Of a stretch of 64,000 bases of DNA, positions 43,402 to 52,718 are shown piece after piece. Origin of the DNA: JAPLHP01 sp963720375. GTDB lineage: Bacteria > Chloroflexota > Dehalococcoidia > UBA2247 > RBG-13-53-26. Every line of letters begins with the position of its first letter. The first letter of the stretch is position 1. The notes below the pieces were generated by a model that did no database searches, had not been told where the DNA came from, and saw nothing but the letters and a program-made list of their open reading frames with translations. Both the position numbers and the translations under genes were made by a program. The stretch is from positions 1 through 64,000 of the forward strand of contig CAVRFM010000005.1 in assembly GCA_963720375.1 (NCBI GenBank), in the 5' to 3' direction.

Positions 43402-45705
43402 ATGGCAGATCTGCTGAAGAGACGCCAAACCGATCGAAGGACGAGGGCAGAGGAAGCACTTCGGCAATCAGCAGAGAAACTCGCGTCCATGATGGAAGGA
43501 GCAAGCGAGGAGGTTCTTCGCATCGACAGGCGTGGCGCAGTCACTGAGGTGAGCAAGAACGTGAAGGACATTTTGGGCTATGAAGCACACGAGTTGGTTG
43601 GACAGAGTATCGCCGATCTCGCCCTGGTAAAACCCGATGGCCTTCAGGAGATACGTCGGATGTTCGCCACGACACCGCAGCAAGAAAGCGGACTGTGGGC
43701 AGAAGTGGAAGCTGTTCGCAAGAACCGCACCACACTTGCGGCCATGTTGACAGTCAGGCCGAACAGGGACCTTCATAGACTGGAAGGGATCCTGTATGTT
43801 TTGAGAGCTGTTGCCGAGCGAGAGCGTGTGGAGAAGGAACTGCGGGCCAGTGAAGCGCACTACCGTCTCCTGGCTGACAACGTGACGGACATCATCTGGA
43901 CTATGGAGAATAGGGATGGTAAATGGAGCTTCACTTACCTCAGTCCTTCAGTCAAGCGTGTTCTTGGTTTCACCTTGGAAGAGGCTATAGCAATAGACCC
44001 GGCGAGGGGTATTACGCGAACCTCCTGGGAGCTTTCCAAGAAGCTTGATGCACAAAGACGTGCCAAAGAGAGTATAGGGGATACGACCAGTGCTGCTCCG
44101 ATCACGATTGAGGTGGAGATATACCGTAAAGATGGCTCAACAACCTGGGCCGAGACAGCGGTGACTCTGCTGCTGGATGCAGAAGGCAAAACGGCTGGCC
44201 TGCTGGGGGTCACCCGCGACATTAGCGAGCGCAAAAAGTCCGAAGAGAAACTGCAGGAGCTTTACAAGCAGGAGAAGGAGTTGCGCCAGCAGATCGAGAC
44301 CGAGATGAACAGGAGAGTGGAGTTCGCCAGAGCGCTGGCACACGAACTGAAGACGCCACTCACGCCGGTGCTTGCCTCTGTGGATTCCCTCCTCGCTGAA
44401 ATCCGGGATGAGCGCCTGTTAAGCCTGGCGAGGAATATAAGCCGGGGTGCCAATAACCTGAACAGCAGGATAGACGAGCTTCTTGACCTGGCAAGGGGTG
44501 AGGTGGGGATGCTGCAACTGAATCCGGAACCCGTCGATCTTCTGCCACTCCTTCGAGAGGTAGGTGAGGGTTTGGCTCCGGTGGCTGCGAGCCATGGCCA
44601 GTCTCTGACTCTGGACCTGCCCTCTTCCGTCTGCATGGTTCGTGCTGACGTGTCACGGGTACAGCAGATACTTCTTAATCTCCTTGAGAATGCAGTCAAA
44701 TTCACTCCCAGGGGCGGAAAGATCACCCTCAGGGCCAGGGAAAGAGAGAGCTTTCTGATTGTTGAGGTCCAGGACACGGGTCATGGCATGTCCGGAGAGG
44801 AACAGAAAAGGCTGTTTGAGCCCTATCATCGGCGGGTCAGCGACAGGAGTCACTTCAGTGGATTGGGGCTTGGGCTTGCCTTGTGCAAGACACTGGTGGA
44901 ACTGCATGGAGGGCAGATATGGGTGAGAAGCCAGGTGGGCAAGGGTTCAACCTTTGCCTTTTCTTTGCCCCTGGACAGTGGTGGGCGGGAGACAAGAGAC
45001 TCGAATATGGCAACAAAACTGTGGAAGGTATTGATCATAGAAGATGAACCGGAAATCGTGGATTCGGTTTCGCTGGCCTTTCAGAAGGACTGGCCGGAGG
45101 CTAAGTTGATTTCAACGAGAATGGGAGAGGAAGGCATAGAGCTTGTGGAGACGGAGGAGCCGGATATCGTCATCCTTGATTTAGGACTCCCTGACATAGA
45201 TGGTCTGGAGGTCTTGAAATCGATTCGGCTTTTCTCATCTGTGCCTGTCGTTGTCCTCACCGTAAGGGGTGAGGAAAGGGATGTGTCCAGGGGGCTTGAT
45301 CGTGGCGCTAATGATTACATTACCAAACCATTCCGCAAGTTGGAACTACTGTCACGACTGAAGGCTCAGCTGCGCAAACAGGTGAATCCTGATGAAGAGG
45401 CGCCAATTGTCTGTGGGTCGCTGCGCCTTGACCCCTCAACCTACCAGCTTACCCATGGATCAAAAGAAATAAGCCTGACTGCTGTTGAAGGTCGCATCCT
45501 GGAAAATCTGATGAGGAATGCGGGTCATGTGACCACTTACTCCCGGCTTACAGAGGCAGTCTGGGGTGAGGACTATCCTGGTGCTATTGAGAGTCTAAGG
45601 GTTTACATCGGCTACCTCCGGGCAAAGCTTGAAATTGATCCTAAGAAGCCAAAGATTATCCGCACCAAGGCGGGTGTGGGGTATTCGCTGATCAACCCAC
45701 TGTAA
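43402..45705 (+). CDS. Single-chain sensor histidine kinase fused to OmpR-type response regulator
   Basis: A 767-residue soluble protein from the ATG at 43402 (GGAGG seven bases upstream). Domains in order: PAS (about 25-140), PAS with PAC motif (150-275, VTRDISERKKSEEKL), HisKA with phospho-accepting His314 (FARALAHELKTPL), HATPase (N-box NLLENAVKFTPRGG near 426, DTGHGMS, GLGLGLALCKTLVELHGG), receiver (EDEP, Asp593 in VILDLGLPD, Lys642 in DYITKPF), and a winged-helix DNA-binding domain (668-767, VYIGYLRAKLEIDPKKPKII). There is no membrane segment, so it senses a cytoplasmic signal, perhaps through PAS. A kinase joined to a complete OmpR-like regulator is unusual. The junction DSGGRETRDSN-MATKLWKVLI looks like two former genes, so a single-base error creating the fusion must be excluded. 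Confidence 0.85.
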   Translation: MADLLKRRQTDRRTRAEEALRQSAEKLASMMEGASEEVLRIDRRGAVTEVSKNVKDILGYEAHELVGQSIADLALVKPDGLQEIRRMFATTPQQESGLWAEVEAVRKNRTTLAAMLTVRPNRDLHRLEGILYVLRAVAERERVEKELRASEAHYRLLADNVTDIIWTMENRDGKWSFTYLSPSVKRVLGFTLEEAIAIDPARGITRTSWELSKKLDAQRRAKESIGDTTSAAPITIEVEIYRKDGSTTWAETAVTLLLDAEGKTAGLLGVTRDISERKKSEEKLQELYKQEKELRQQIETEMNRRVEFARALAHELKTPLTPVLASVDSLLAEIRDERLLSLARNISRGANNLNSRIDELLDLARGEVGMLQLNPEPVDLLPLLREVGEGLAPVAASHGQSLTLDLPSSVCMVRADVSRVQQILLNLLENAVKFTPRGGKITLRARERESFLIVEVQDTGHGMSGEEQKRLFEPYHRRVSDRSHFSGLGLGLALCKTLVELHGGQIWVRSQVGKGSTFAFSLPLDSGGRETRDSNMATKLWKVLIIEDEPEIVDSVSLAFQKDWPEAKLISTRMGEEGIELVETEEPDIVILDLGLPDIDGLEVLKSIRLFSSVPVVVLTVRGEERDVSRGLDRGANDYITKPFRKLELLSRLKAQLRKQVNPDEEAPIVCGSLRLDPSTYQLTHGSKEISLTAVEGRILENLMRNAGHVTTYSRLTEAVWGEDYPGAIESLRVYIGYLRAKLEIDPKKPKIIRTKAGVGYSLINPL

Positions 45706-45726
45706 GGCAGCAAGAGCCCCGGGCGT

Positions 45727-45773
45727 TTTCTTACATCTTTCTTGTATCTTTCTTATTGTTTTCTTGCTACAAT
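45727..45773 (+). promoter_or_regulatory. Four 11-bp direct repeats and -10 box: likely response-regulator site
   Basis: The word TTTCTT recurs at 45727, 45738, 45749 and 45760, exactly 11 bases apart (units TTTCTTACATC, TTTCTTGTATC, TTTCTTATTGT, TTTCTTGCTAC). The last unit runs into a -10 box TACAAT (45768-45773), and the third covers the -35 position. OmpR/PhoB winged-helix regulators bind as head-to-tail dimers to repeats of just this period. The array lies 22 bases after the sensor/regulator gene and drives toward the flavoprotein operon at 45958. Confidence 0.65.
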
Positions 45774-45828
45774 CCAGTACGCTAGGTGTTGCTGAGTTTA
45801 CCCCCCTACATGCCTTAGCATAAGTCCT

Positions 45829-45866
45829 GCACCTCGGGTGTTCGGAGGGCGAAGTGCCCCGGGTGC
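45829..45866 (+). other. Stable hairpin in the 5' leader of the flavoprotein operon
   Basis: GCACCTCGGG (45829-45838) pairs with CCCCGGGTGC (45857-45866) at 9 of 10 positions. No T-run follows, so it is not a terminator. It lies in a leader of about 180 bases between the predicted start near 45780 and the ATG at 45958. No other gene is seen in 45774-45957. Confidence 0.45.
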
Positions 45867-45957
45867 TTAATAAAGGAGGATGCATTAGGATTGTAGTTTT
45901 CTCTTGCTGTCCAACGGTCTTCCAACGTGAGTCGAATACCTGAGCGAAGGAGGTAGA

Positions 45958-47691
45958 ATGGCTGATGCTAGTTATGATGCGGTGATAATCGGGGGAGGGA
46001 ATAAAGCGCTGCTGCTGGCGATGTACCTCATGAAATATGGTGGCATGAGCGTTGGTATTTTTGAGAGAAGGCATGAAATTGGCGGGTGCCTGGCCACGGA
46101 GGAGACGTCGGCTCCGGGCTTTCGTGGCAACACGCATGCCAACATAATACTGCCGATGTATTATCTGCCCGTGTGGCGAGATTTTCCTGATTTCTGGGAA
46201 TATGGTGGGCGGTGGGACCAGCATCTGTGCAGTGATGGGTTCGTCTTTCAGAAGAACGAGACCGCTCTCGGCATTTACAGCACGAAGTACGATCCGCTGC
46301 AGGAACGGACTGCCCAGCAGATTGCCCGCTTCTCCAAGAAGGATGCTGAGAAGTGGCTGAAGCTGTCGACAATGGAGCGGAGCAAGGAATACTGGAGAGT
46401 CCAGGCGGACATGCTCTACAATCCGGCGGAGTTCAAGACGGCTCCCGAGATTTTTAACAGACAGTTGGAGTTATTTCCGAAGATGGTGGAGGCGGGATTT
46501 ACACCCGATGGGGTGGTTCTAACTGCCAGCAGCTACCGCATAATAAGGGAATGGTTTGAGAGTCAGGAGCTGCAGTCCTGCATACTGAGGTTTGCGGTTT
46601 CGTCGGTGAACGATATCAATGAACCCGGATGGGGGCCCTATGCCATGGGTCTGGCGTCATATCTTCCGCTGGTAGGCTTTGCGCCTGGAGGGACGCACCA
46701 GATAGCGCATGCGGCGCACCAGATACTGGTGCAGATGGGGTGCAAGTTTTTCACGCATGCTGAGGTAGACAAGGTAGTCATTGAGAATGGAGCTGCCACA
46801 GGCATCAAACTGATGAACGGCAGCCAGATCAAGGCCAACAAGATCGTTGTCAGTGCCGGCATGTCGCCGCAGCAACTCTGTTTTGATCTGATCGGGAAAG
46901 AGTATATTGATCCGTTGCTGGCCAAGCGGATAGAACTCATAGACAAGTCCTTCGGGTGCCTGATGTGGTATACCTTTGCCGTCCACCAGGCTCCGAAGTA
47001 CAAAGCGGAGGCCTTCAACCCGGACATACACGAATGTGAATGGCTGGGGATGCAGCCGGACCCCAGCCCCGACCACATAGCCAGGGAGTGCATGTACATG
47101 AAGCTGGGGCAATGGCCGCCCTTTGAGGACTATGCTCCAACTGTAGGTTGCCACAGTCTGGCTGACCCTGCCTATGCACCTCCGGGGAAACATGTCCTCC
47201 AGAACGAGCAGCTGGCCCCGCCGGCCACTCGTCATACTGAGAAAGAGTGGCTGGAGATCAAGGAGCGGTATGCGGATGAGCTGATCCAGATCTGGCAGCA
47301 GTATGCTCCCAACATGACGTGGGACAATGTCATTGGTGTTGACACCAACAGCCCGTATGACCACCTGAGGATGAAGAACCTGGCACCGATGGGGACGATG
47401 GCGGGCATCGACCGCAATTACTGGCAGCAGGAAGCCAACAGGCCCACTCCGGAGCTGGCGAACCACCGGACGCCGATAAAGAACCTATATGCCACGGGAG
47501 GGTGCTGGCACCTGGGATCCAATGCCGGGTCAACGGAGTCATACAACTGCTACAAGATCATTGCCAAGGACCTGAACCTGGCCAAGCCGTGGGAGGAGTC
47601 GGACAAGAAGGAACCGGATTCGCTGGTAGAAGAGGTCTACAAGGTCAAGAAGAGAGTGCAGGATTCGGCCAAGCCGAAGAAGTACGGGTAG
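45958..47691 (+). CDS. Phytoene-desaturase-like FAD oxidoreductase 1
   Basis: A 577-residue flavoprotein of the CrtI/COG1233 type. The N-terminal FAD motif is YDAVIIGGGNKALLLAMYLM with the acidic end IFERRHEIGGCLATEE. The C-terminal FAD contact is IKNLYATGGCWHLGSNAGST. CrtI relatives desaturate, isomerise or saturate isoprenoid chains, but this member is far from carotenoid enzymes and the substrate is unknown. No signal peptide is present. AAGGAGGTAGA lies just before the ATG. It is the first gene of a three-gene unit with a homologous second flavoprotein and an 81-residue protein, perhaps acting as a heterodimer. The N-terminal glycine motif reads GGGNKA where GGGPxG is usual. Confidence 0.8.
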   Translation: MADASYDAVIIGGGNKALLLAMYLMKYGGMSVGIFERRHEIGGCLATEETSAPGFRGNTHANIILPMYYLPVWRDFPDFWEYGGRWDQHLCSDGFVFQKNETALGIYSTKYDPLQERTAQQIARFSKKDAEKWLKLSTMERSKEYWRVQADMLYNPAEFKTAPEIFNRQLELFPKMVEAGFTPDGVVLTASSYRIIREWFESQELQSCILRFAVSSVNDINEPGWGPYAMGLASYLPLVGFAPGGTHQIAHAAHQILVQMGCKFFTHAEVDKVVIENGAATGIKLMNGSQIKANKIVVSAGMSPQQLCFDLIGKEYIDPLLAKRIELIDKSFGCLMWYTFAVHQAPKYKAEAFNPDIHECEWLGMQPDPSPDHIARECMYMKLGQWPPFEDYAPTVGCHSLADPAYAPPGKHVLQNEQLAPPATRHTEKEWLEIKERYADELIQIWQQYAPNMTWDNVIGVDTNSPYDHLRMKNLAPMGTMAGIDRNYWQQEANRPTPELANHRTPIKNLYATGGCWHLGSNAGSTESYNCYKIIAKDLNLAKPWEESDKKEPDSLVEEVYKVKKRVQDSAKPKKYG

Positions 47692-47742
47692 GAAACCGAT
47701 GTTGCGCAGCGCACAACATATACCTAACTTAAGGAGGTAGAA

Positions 47743-49378
47743 ATGGCACAGAAGTTCGACATAATAATCATCGGAGGTGGCCCCAACGGACTGGAGATCG
47801 GTGCCTACCTCGCCAAGGCAGGTCAGAAATGTTTGCTCCTGGAGAAGAGGTTCGAGGTCGGCGGAGGCCTGATGACAGAACAGGTGACCCTGCCGGATTT
47901 CTTCCACAATACCCACGCCATCTACCACATGATGGTGGATTACGCGCCGGTGTACCAGGACCTCAATTTCGATGAATACCTGGTGAAACACATTAAACCG
48001 GAGCTCCAGTGGGCCATGCCTCTGAAGGATGGCAAGTGCCTCTGCATCTACACCGATGTAGAGAAGACCTGTGCCTCTATAGCCAAGTTCTCCAAGAAAG
48101 ACGCCGACACCTATCGCAGCATGCACAAGCTGTTCGACGAGATGATGAAGGCCATAGGCGGCCCGCAGACCTATTATCCCATGGGGCCCGCTCCGCTCAT
48201 GGCCGCCCATGCCGAGTCGACAGACTCTGGGCAGGCAGATGTACAAAATGGCAGAGAAGACCCCGGAAGAGGTAGTCTGCGAGATGTATGAGAATGACGT
48301 CGTGAGGACGCTCATGCTCTACGCCTGCTGCCACTGGGGCCTGGACTACAGCCAGTCAGGCGTTGGCTTCATGCTGGCTATCTACATGGACCGGCTGGCC
48401 AACTATTATCTGGTGGCCGGCGGGTCTCACCGCATTTCCAATGCCCTGCTGAAGAGATATTTCGAGAACAAGGGGCAGGTGCGCACCAGCGCCCAGATCA
48501 AGCGCTTCATCATCGAAAACGGCACTGCCAAGGGTGTGGAACTGGAAGACGGCACCCAGTACCTGGCTGACAAGGCCGTCATCAGCACGATTGACCCCCA
48601 CCAGACCTTCCTCAAGTATGTGGGGGAGAACAACCTGGACAAGGAACTGGTGGAAATGGTCAAGATCTGGCAGTGGGAGAAGTGGAGCCTCTTCGACGTG
48701 CATCTGGCCCTGGCGGAGCCGCCGCAGTTCAAGGCAGCCGCCTCCGATCCCCAGATCAACAAGGCCTTCATATACCTTATCGGCTATGAGAACCTGGCCA
48801 GCCTGAAACGCCACTGGGACGAGATGAAGCAGGGCAAGATGCCGGATGATGCCGGGTACAATGCCACCTTCCCCAGTGTCCATGATCCCTACCAGGCGCC
48901 GCCCGGAAAGTGCTCCGGGCTCATCTCCCAGATGGCCGTCTATGATCTGAAAGACGGCGGGCATGAGAAATGGCTGAACCGCAAGTTCAGACAGGAATAT
49001 ATGTGGAAGCAGATTGCCAAGCTGCAGCAATACGCCCCCAATATGACGAAGGACAAGGTACTGCAGACGTACATCACTACTCCGGCCGACATTCAGAACA
49101 AGTTTGCCAACATGGTCAAGGGCGGCTACAAGCAGGGCGCCTACCACCCGCTCCAGATGGGATACCTCAGACCCAACCAGTATTGCTCACAGTACAGAAC
49201 GCCGGTGAAGAACCTCTATGTAGGAGGGTCAAGCGTTGCCCCCGGTGGCTGTGTGATCTGGGGGCCGGGTTACAACTGCGCCAATGCAGTGGCCGAGGAC
49301 TATGGAATAAAGAAGTGGTGGTCAGAGCCGAAGATAGTCACCGAAGCAATCAAGAACAACTACGTCATGAAAATGTGA
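47743..49378 (+). pseudogene. Phytoene-desaturase-like FAD oxidoreductase 2, one extra base
   Basis: A paralogue of the preceding flavoprotein. The N-terminal part has FDIIIIGGGPNGLEIGAYLA and LLEKRFEVGGGLMTEQVTL, and reads in frame to about AAHAE (48213). One extra base near 48214-48220 then shifts the frame; the next frame continues RQTLGRQMYKMAEKTPEEVV to 48291 and on to the C-terminal FAD contact VKNLYVGGSSVAPGGCVIW, ending at 49378. Correction gives 544 residues with no other damage. TTAAGGAGGTAGAA precedes the ATG. Start-to-end similarity with the first flavoprotein suggests duplication followed by specialisation. Sequence error is the favoured explanation for the shift. Confidence 0.85.
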
Positions 49379-49407
49379 GCCAGCTCACGGAAGGGAGTGA
49401 ACACAAG

Positions 49408-49653
49408 ATGTTAATGCGATCCACGGGACTGGGGAAGACAGAGCTCAAGGGCAAGATTTCCGGACTGGTACGTCAGGAGGACTATCTGGTCCTGCAGGTG
49501 GAGACCACTGAGCCGGTGAAGTGGAAGATCCGGGTGGCCATCGCCAAGCCGGACATATGGCAGGTCATCAAAGGCCTCCTGAAATGGAAGAACATCAAGC
49601 TGCTGCTCTCCACTAAGTGGAGAGCCGAGCCAAAGCACCCCGGCGAGTTTTAG
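49408..49653 (+). CDS. 81-residue protein of unknown function, third gene of flavoprotein operon
   Basis: The start is the ATG at 49408 with GGAAGGGAG upstream, 29 bases after the second flavoprotein. The sequence is basic and beta-rich (KTELKGKISGLVRQEDYLVL, VKWKIRVAIAKPDIWQVIKG, LLKWKNIKLLLSTKW), with no membrane segment or cysteines. It could be a small partner subunit or a substrate-carrier domain. No family is recognised; conservation next to such flavoproteins in other genomes would be the best test. A strong terminator follows 20 bases later. Confidence 0.7.
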   Translation: MLMRSTGLGKTELKGKISGLVRQEDYLVLQVETTEPVKWKIRVAIAKPDIWQVIKGLLKWKNIKLLLSTKWRAEPKHPGEF

Positions 49654-49672
49654 CAACTCTCCGGCAGTTCAT

Positions 49673-49716
49673 AGAAATAATGAAAAGACCTGAGTGCAGG
49701 TCTTTTCATTATTTCT
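49673..49716. terminator. Strong bidirectional terminator
   Basis: A perfect 20-base stem, AGAAATAATGAAAAGACCTG (49673-49692) with its complement at 49697-49716, and a 4-base loop AGTG. It has A-rich and T-rich ends on both strands. It separates the rightward flavoprotein operon from the leftward ppsA gene and probably ends both. Confidence 0.9.
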
Positions 49717-49762
49717 GACATGGCATTTGCCTGGATGGAGCACGGATGAGAATTGGCGTCAA

Positions 49763-52231
49763 CTACGCCTTGACCAGCCCCGGCTCCTCATGTTCTTGCT
49801 CTTTTTGCAGCCCTTCATTCTGCAGGTTCATCTCCTGCTCTACATCCAGCGCTTTGAGAGTGACCTTCATTACTGCATCAGGGGTGAGGGATATTGAGTC
49901 TATCCCCTCCTTCACCAGGAACTCGGCGAACTCGGGATAATCGCTCGGCGCCTGACCGCATAGTCCGCTATGGCGCTGGTTCCTTCTGGCTCCTTGAATG
50001 GCCATGGAAATCATCTTCATCACTCCGGCATCCCGCTCGTCAAAATCATGGGCGACGAGCGCTGAGTCACGGTCAACCCCCAGGACGAGCTGGGTGAGGT
50101 CATTGGATCCGATGGAGAAACCATCAAACAGCTTGCTGAATTCATCAACCAGGATGACATTATTGGGAATTTCGCACATAACATAGAACTCCAGTCCATT
50201 TTCTCCGCGCTTCAGGCCATGTTTGGCCATCTCAGCCAGGACTCTCTCACCTTCGTCCACCCGCCGGCAAAACGGCACCATGATGATGAGGTTGGTCAAC
50301 CCCATACCGTCCCGGACCCGTTTAATGGCCATGCACTCGAGCCTGAAGCCCTCCCTGTACCGTTCATTATAGTAACGGGAGGCTCCTCGAAAACCCAACA
50401 TGGGGTTCTCCTCTTTTGGTTCGAAGTACTGCCCCCCTATGAGGCTGGCGTACTCATTCGATTTGAAGTCACTCAAGCGCACGATAACCGGTTTCGGATA
50501 GAATGCGGCGGCTATGGTGCCTATCCCATGGGCCAGCTTTTCCACAAAGTATTCCTTCTTGTCCTCATAGCCGTACGTAAGGTCGTTTATCTCATTCCTC
50601 ACTGCCTCATCCGCTATCATTTCAGGGTGGATCAAGGCCATGGGGTGAATCCTGATGTAGCTGTTGATGACAAACTCCATGCGTGCGAGCCCCACACCGT
50701 CATTAGGGATCATCGAATGGGAGAAAGCCTCTTCAGGATTGCCAAGATTCATCATGATCTTCGTTCTTGGCCGTTTGAGGTCTTTGAGGCTGAGCCTATC
50801 GACATGAAACGGAAGAATTCCCTCATAGACTATCCCTTCATCGCCTCCTGCACAAAAGACGGTGACTTCCTGTCCGCTGCGGATTTTCTCCGTAGCATCC
50901 TCCGCCCCGACCACAGCCGGAATACCAAGTTCACGGCTGACGATAGCTGCGTGGCAAGTCCTTCCTCCCCTGTTTGTTACAATGGCGGCAGCCGTCTTCA
51001 TCACCGGCTCCCAATCGGGAGTAGTGGCATCGGCTATGAGTACCTCCCCGGGTTTGAACGAAGCAAGACGGGCAACACTCGCGATTACGCGGGCCTTACC
51101 GGTGGCAACTTTCTCTCCTACCCGCTTTCCCCTTGCCAGTATCGGACCCTGCTTGTCCAGGTAATAGGTCTCAAGAAAGTCCTTGGGCTTCTGCGACTGG
51201 ACGGTTTCAGGCCTCGCCTGAACAATGAATAAGTCTCCATCTTCTCCGTCCTTTGCCCATTCGATGTCCATGGGGCGAGTGCCACCCAGTTTCCTGGAGT
51301 AGTGGTCTTCTATGGCAATCGCGTAACCCGCCAACTTCAGTACCTCGTCATCCGTAAGACAGAAACGTCTTCGGTCAGCCCTGGGCACATCCACGTTCCG
51401 GGTCAGGACGTTTGAAGTGCCAAGGCCGTAGATCATGGTGACCTCTTTGCTTCCGAGGTTCTTCTTAATGATAGGCCTGTGGCCGTTTCTGAAAGTCGGC
51501 TTGAAGACATAGAACTCATCAGGGTTGACACCTCCCTGGACAATGTTTTCTCCAAGTCCGTATGATGCCGTAATAAAAACCACATCACGAAAACCTGTCT
51601 CCGTATCAAGAGTAAACATCACGCCGCTCGTAGCCAGGTCAGAACGTACCATTTTCATGATCCCTATGGAGAGAGCCACCTTGAAATGGTCGAAGCCATT
51701 GTCGATGCGATAGGATATCGCCCGGTCTGTAAAGAGCGACGCAAAGCACTTGCTGCAGGCCTCTCTCAAGACGGGATATCCGCGCACATTCAGAATACTC
51801 TCGTGCTGACCGGCAAACGAGGCAGTAGGGAGGTCTTCTGCGGTGGCTGAGCTGCGCACTGCAACGTCTGCGTCGGGGCCATACTCCTCACAGAGCTTAT
51901 CATAGGCAGTCTTTATTTCAGACCACATGTCATCGGGAATGCCGGCGCCTAAGATCAGATCACGCGCTCTCTTGCCTCGCCTGGCAAGATCTGTCACGTC
52001 GCTCTTATCCAGTCCCGCCAGAGCGTCCACGAGTTTGTCAAGTATTCCTGCCGATCTTAAAACATGCCAGTACGCCTCGGCGGTCACAGCAAAGCCGTTG
52101 GGGATCCTGACTCCTTGCTGTACAAGTTCGCGATACATCTCTCCCAGCGAGGCATTCTTGCCGCCGACAAGGGGGACGTCCCCGATATTGATCTCTTCGA
52201 ACCAACGGATATATTTGGCGTGGGGTCTCAT
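49763..52231 (-). CDS. ppsA: Phosphoenolpyruvate synthase
   Basis: An 822-residue enzyme that makes PEP, AMP and phosphate from pyruvate and ATP. The ATG at 52231 has AAGGAGGATGAC upstream and gives the normal N-terminus (KYIRWFEEINIGDVPLVGGK). The N-terminal ATP-grasp domain contains VAVRSSATAEDLPTASFAGQ. The phosphohistidine domain has the active His in GGRTCHAAIVSRELGIPAVV near residue 425. The C-terminal PEP/pyruvate barrel has GLARMEFVINSYIRIHPMAL, GFSIGSNDLTQLVLGVDRD and the catalytic Cys in RHSGLCGQAPSDYPE. All catalytic positions look intact. With pckA it allows gluconeogenesis from pyruvate or acetyl-CoA. Confidence 0.96.
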   Translation of the reverse strand: MRPHAKYIRWFEEINIGDVPLVGGKNASLGEMYRELVQQGVRIPNGFAVTAEAYWHVLRSAGILDKLVDALAGLDKSDVTDLARRGKRARDLILGAGIPDDMWSEIKTAYDKLCEEYGPDADVAVRSSATAEDLPTASFAGQHESILNVRGYPVLREACSKCFASLFTDRAISYRIDNGFDHFKVALSIGIMKMVRSDLATSGVMFTLDTETGFRDVVFITASYGLGENIVQGGVNPDEFYVFKPTFRNGHRPIIKKNLGSKEVTMIYGLGTSNVLTRNVDVPRADRRRFCLTDDEVLKLAGYAIAIEDHYSRKLGGTRPMDIEWAKDGEDGDLFIVQARPETVQSQKPKDFLETYYLDKQGPILARGKRVGEKVATGKARVIASVARLASFKPGEVLIADATTPDWEPVMKTAAAIVTNRGGRTCHAAIVSRELGIPAVVGAEDATEKIRSGQEVTVFCAGGDEGIVYEGILPFHVDRLSLKDLKRPRTKIMMNLGNPEEAFSHSMIPNDGVGLARMEFVINSYIRIHPMALIHPEMIADEAVRNEINDLTYGYEDKKEYFVEKLAHGIGTIAAAFYPKPVIVRLSDFKSNEYASLIGGQYFEPKEENPMLGFRGASRYYNERYREGFRLECMAIKRVRDGMGLTNLIIMVPFCRRVDEGERVLAEMAKHGLKRGENGLEFYVMCEIPNNVILVDEFSKLFDGFSIGSNDLTQLVLGVDRDSALVAHDFDERDAGVMKMISMAIQGARRNQRHSGLCGQAPSDYPEFAEFLVKEGIDSISLTPDAVMKVTLKALDVEQEMNLQNEGLQKEQEHEEPGLVKA

Positions 52232-52392
52232 TTTGTCATCCTCCTTTTGCATAAGTATGGAATGCCTCGCCTTTTCCAGTGTCGGGAAGTCATGTTTTGC
52301 AGGTCATTTTAGGGCAATATATCCTGCAAGCAATTCCAGATAGCCGTCAAGGTCGATATCCAAATTCGAACCTTACGGTACGTGTGACTTTA

Positions 52393-52617
52393 TTATTGAG
52401 TCCACTGTCTGGAACGCTGTGGGGGTGTTCCAGCCGGTTTCTTCTCTGCAGCTACTCTTGGAGCTGACGCGGTACGACCGGGCAGGGCCTGCTGGACAGG
52501 TTTCGCCTGCCAGATAGCCTCGGCTTTCAGCCAGTGTTCCAGGTCACGCCCGTCCGGACGCCCCTGCTCTTCCCAGATGCGATAGGCGATCAATCTGATT
52601 TCCTCGTTGTGTTGCAT
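52393..52617 (-). CDS. DUF2934 family small protein
   Basis: A 74-residue protein from the ATG at 52617, which follows AAGGAGGAAGAA. The N-terminal 35 residues are the DUF2934 signature (EEIRLIAYRIWEEQGRPDGR, then DLEHWLKAE). The tail is low-complexity Ala/Pro/Arg. DUF2934 proteins are widespread in bacteria and have no known function. It lies in the same direction as, and between, the glycosyltransferase and ppsA. Confidence 0.8.
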   Translation of the reverse strand: MQHNEEIRLIAYRIWEEQGRPDGRDLEHWLKAEAIWQAKPVQQALPGRTASAPRVAAEKKPAGTPPQRSRQWTQ

Positions 52618-52718
52618 TTCTTCCTCCTTATTCTGATACGGCCCTGTGGGCAATCAGCCCATTGGCGGTTCTATACGCTTGATATGAGCACGGTCTCACA
52701 CACCGGCCTCCGCATCGC

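Noticed and set aside
45727..45770. CRISPR array or microsatellite reading of the TTTCTT repeats
   Set aside because: Units are 11 bases with partly varying second halves and no spacers; the spacing and the -10 box fit a regulator site better.
50219..51232. Open frame of 337 codons on the plus strand
   Set aside because: It is antisense to ppsA, has no ribosome-binding site and its translation has no family features; ppsA on the other strand is certain.
52310..52392. tRNA T-arm-like GGTTCGAATT on the minus strand, and a 19-codon frame ending LELLAGYIALK
   Set aside because: No acceptor, D or anticodon stems can be built around it. The short frame lacks a ribosome-binding site and a clear start.
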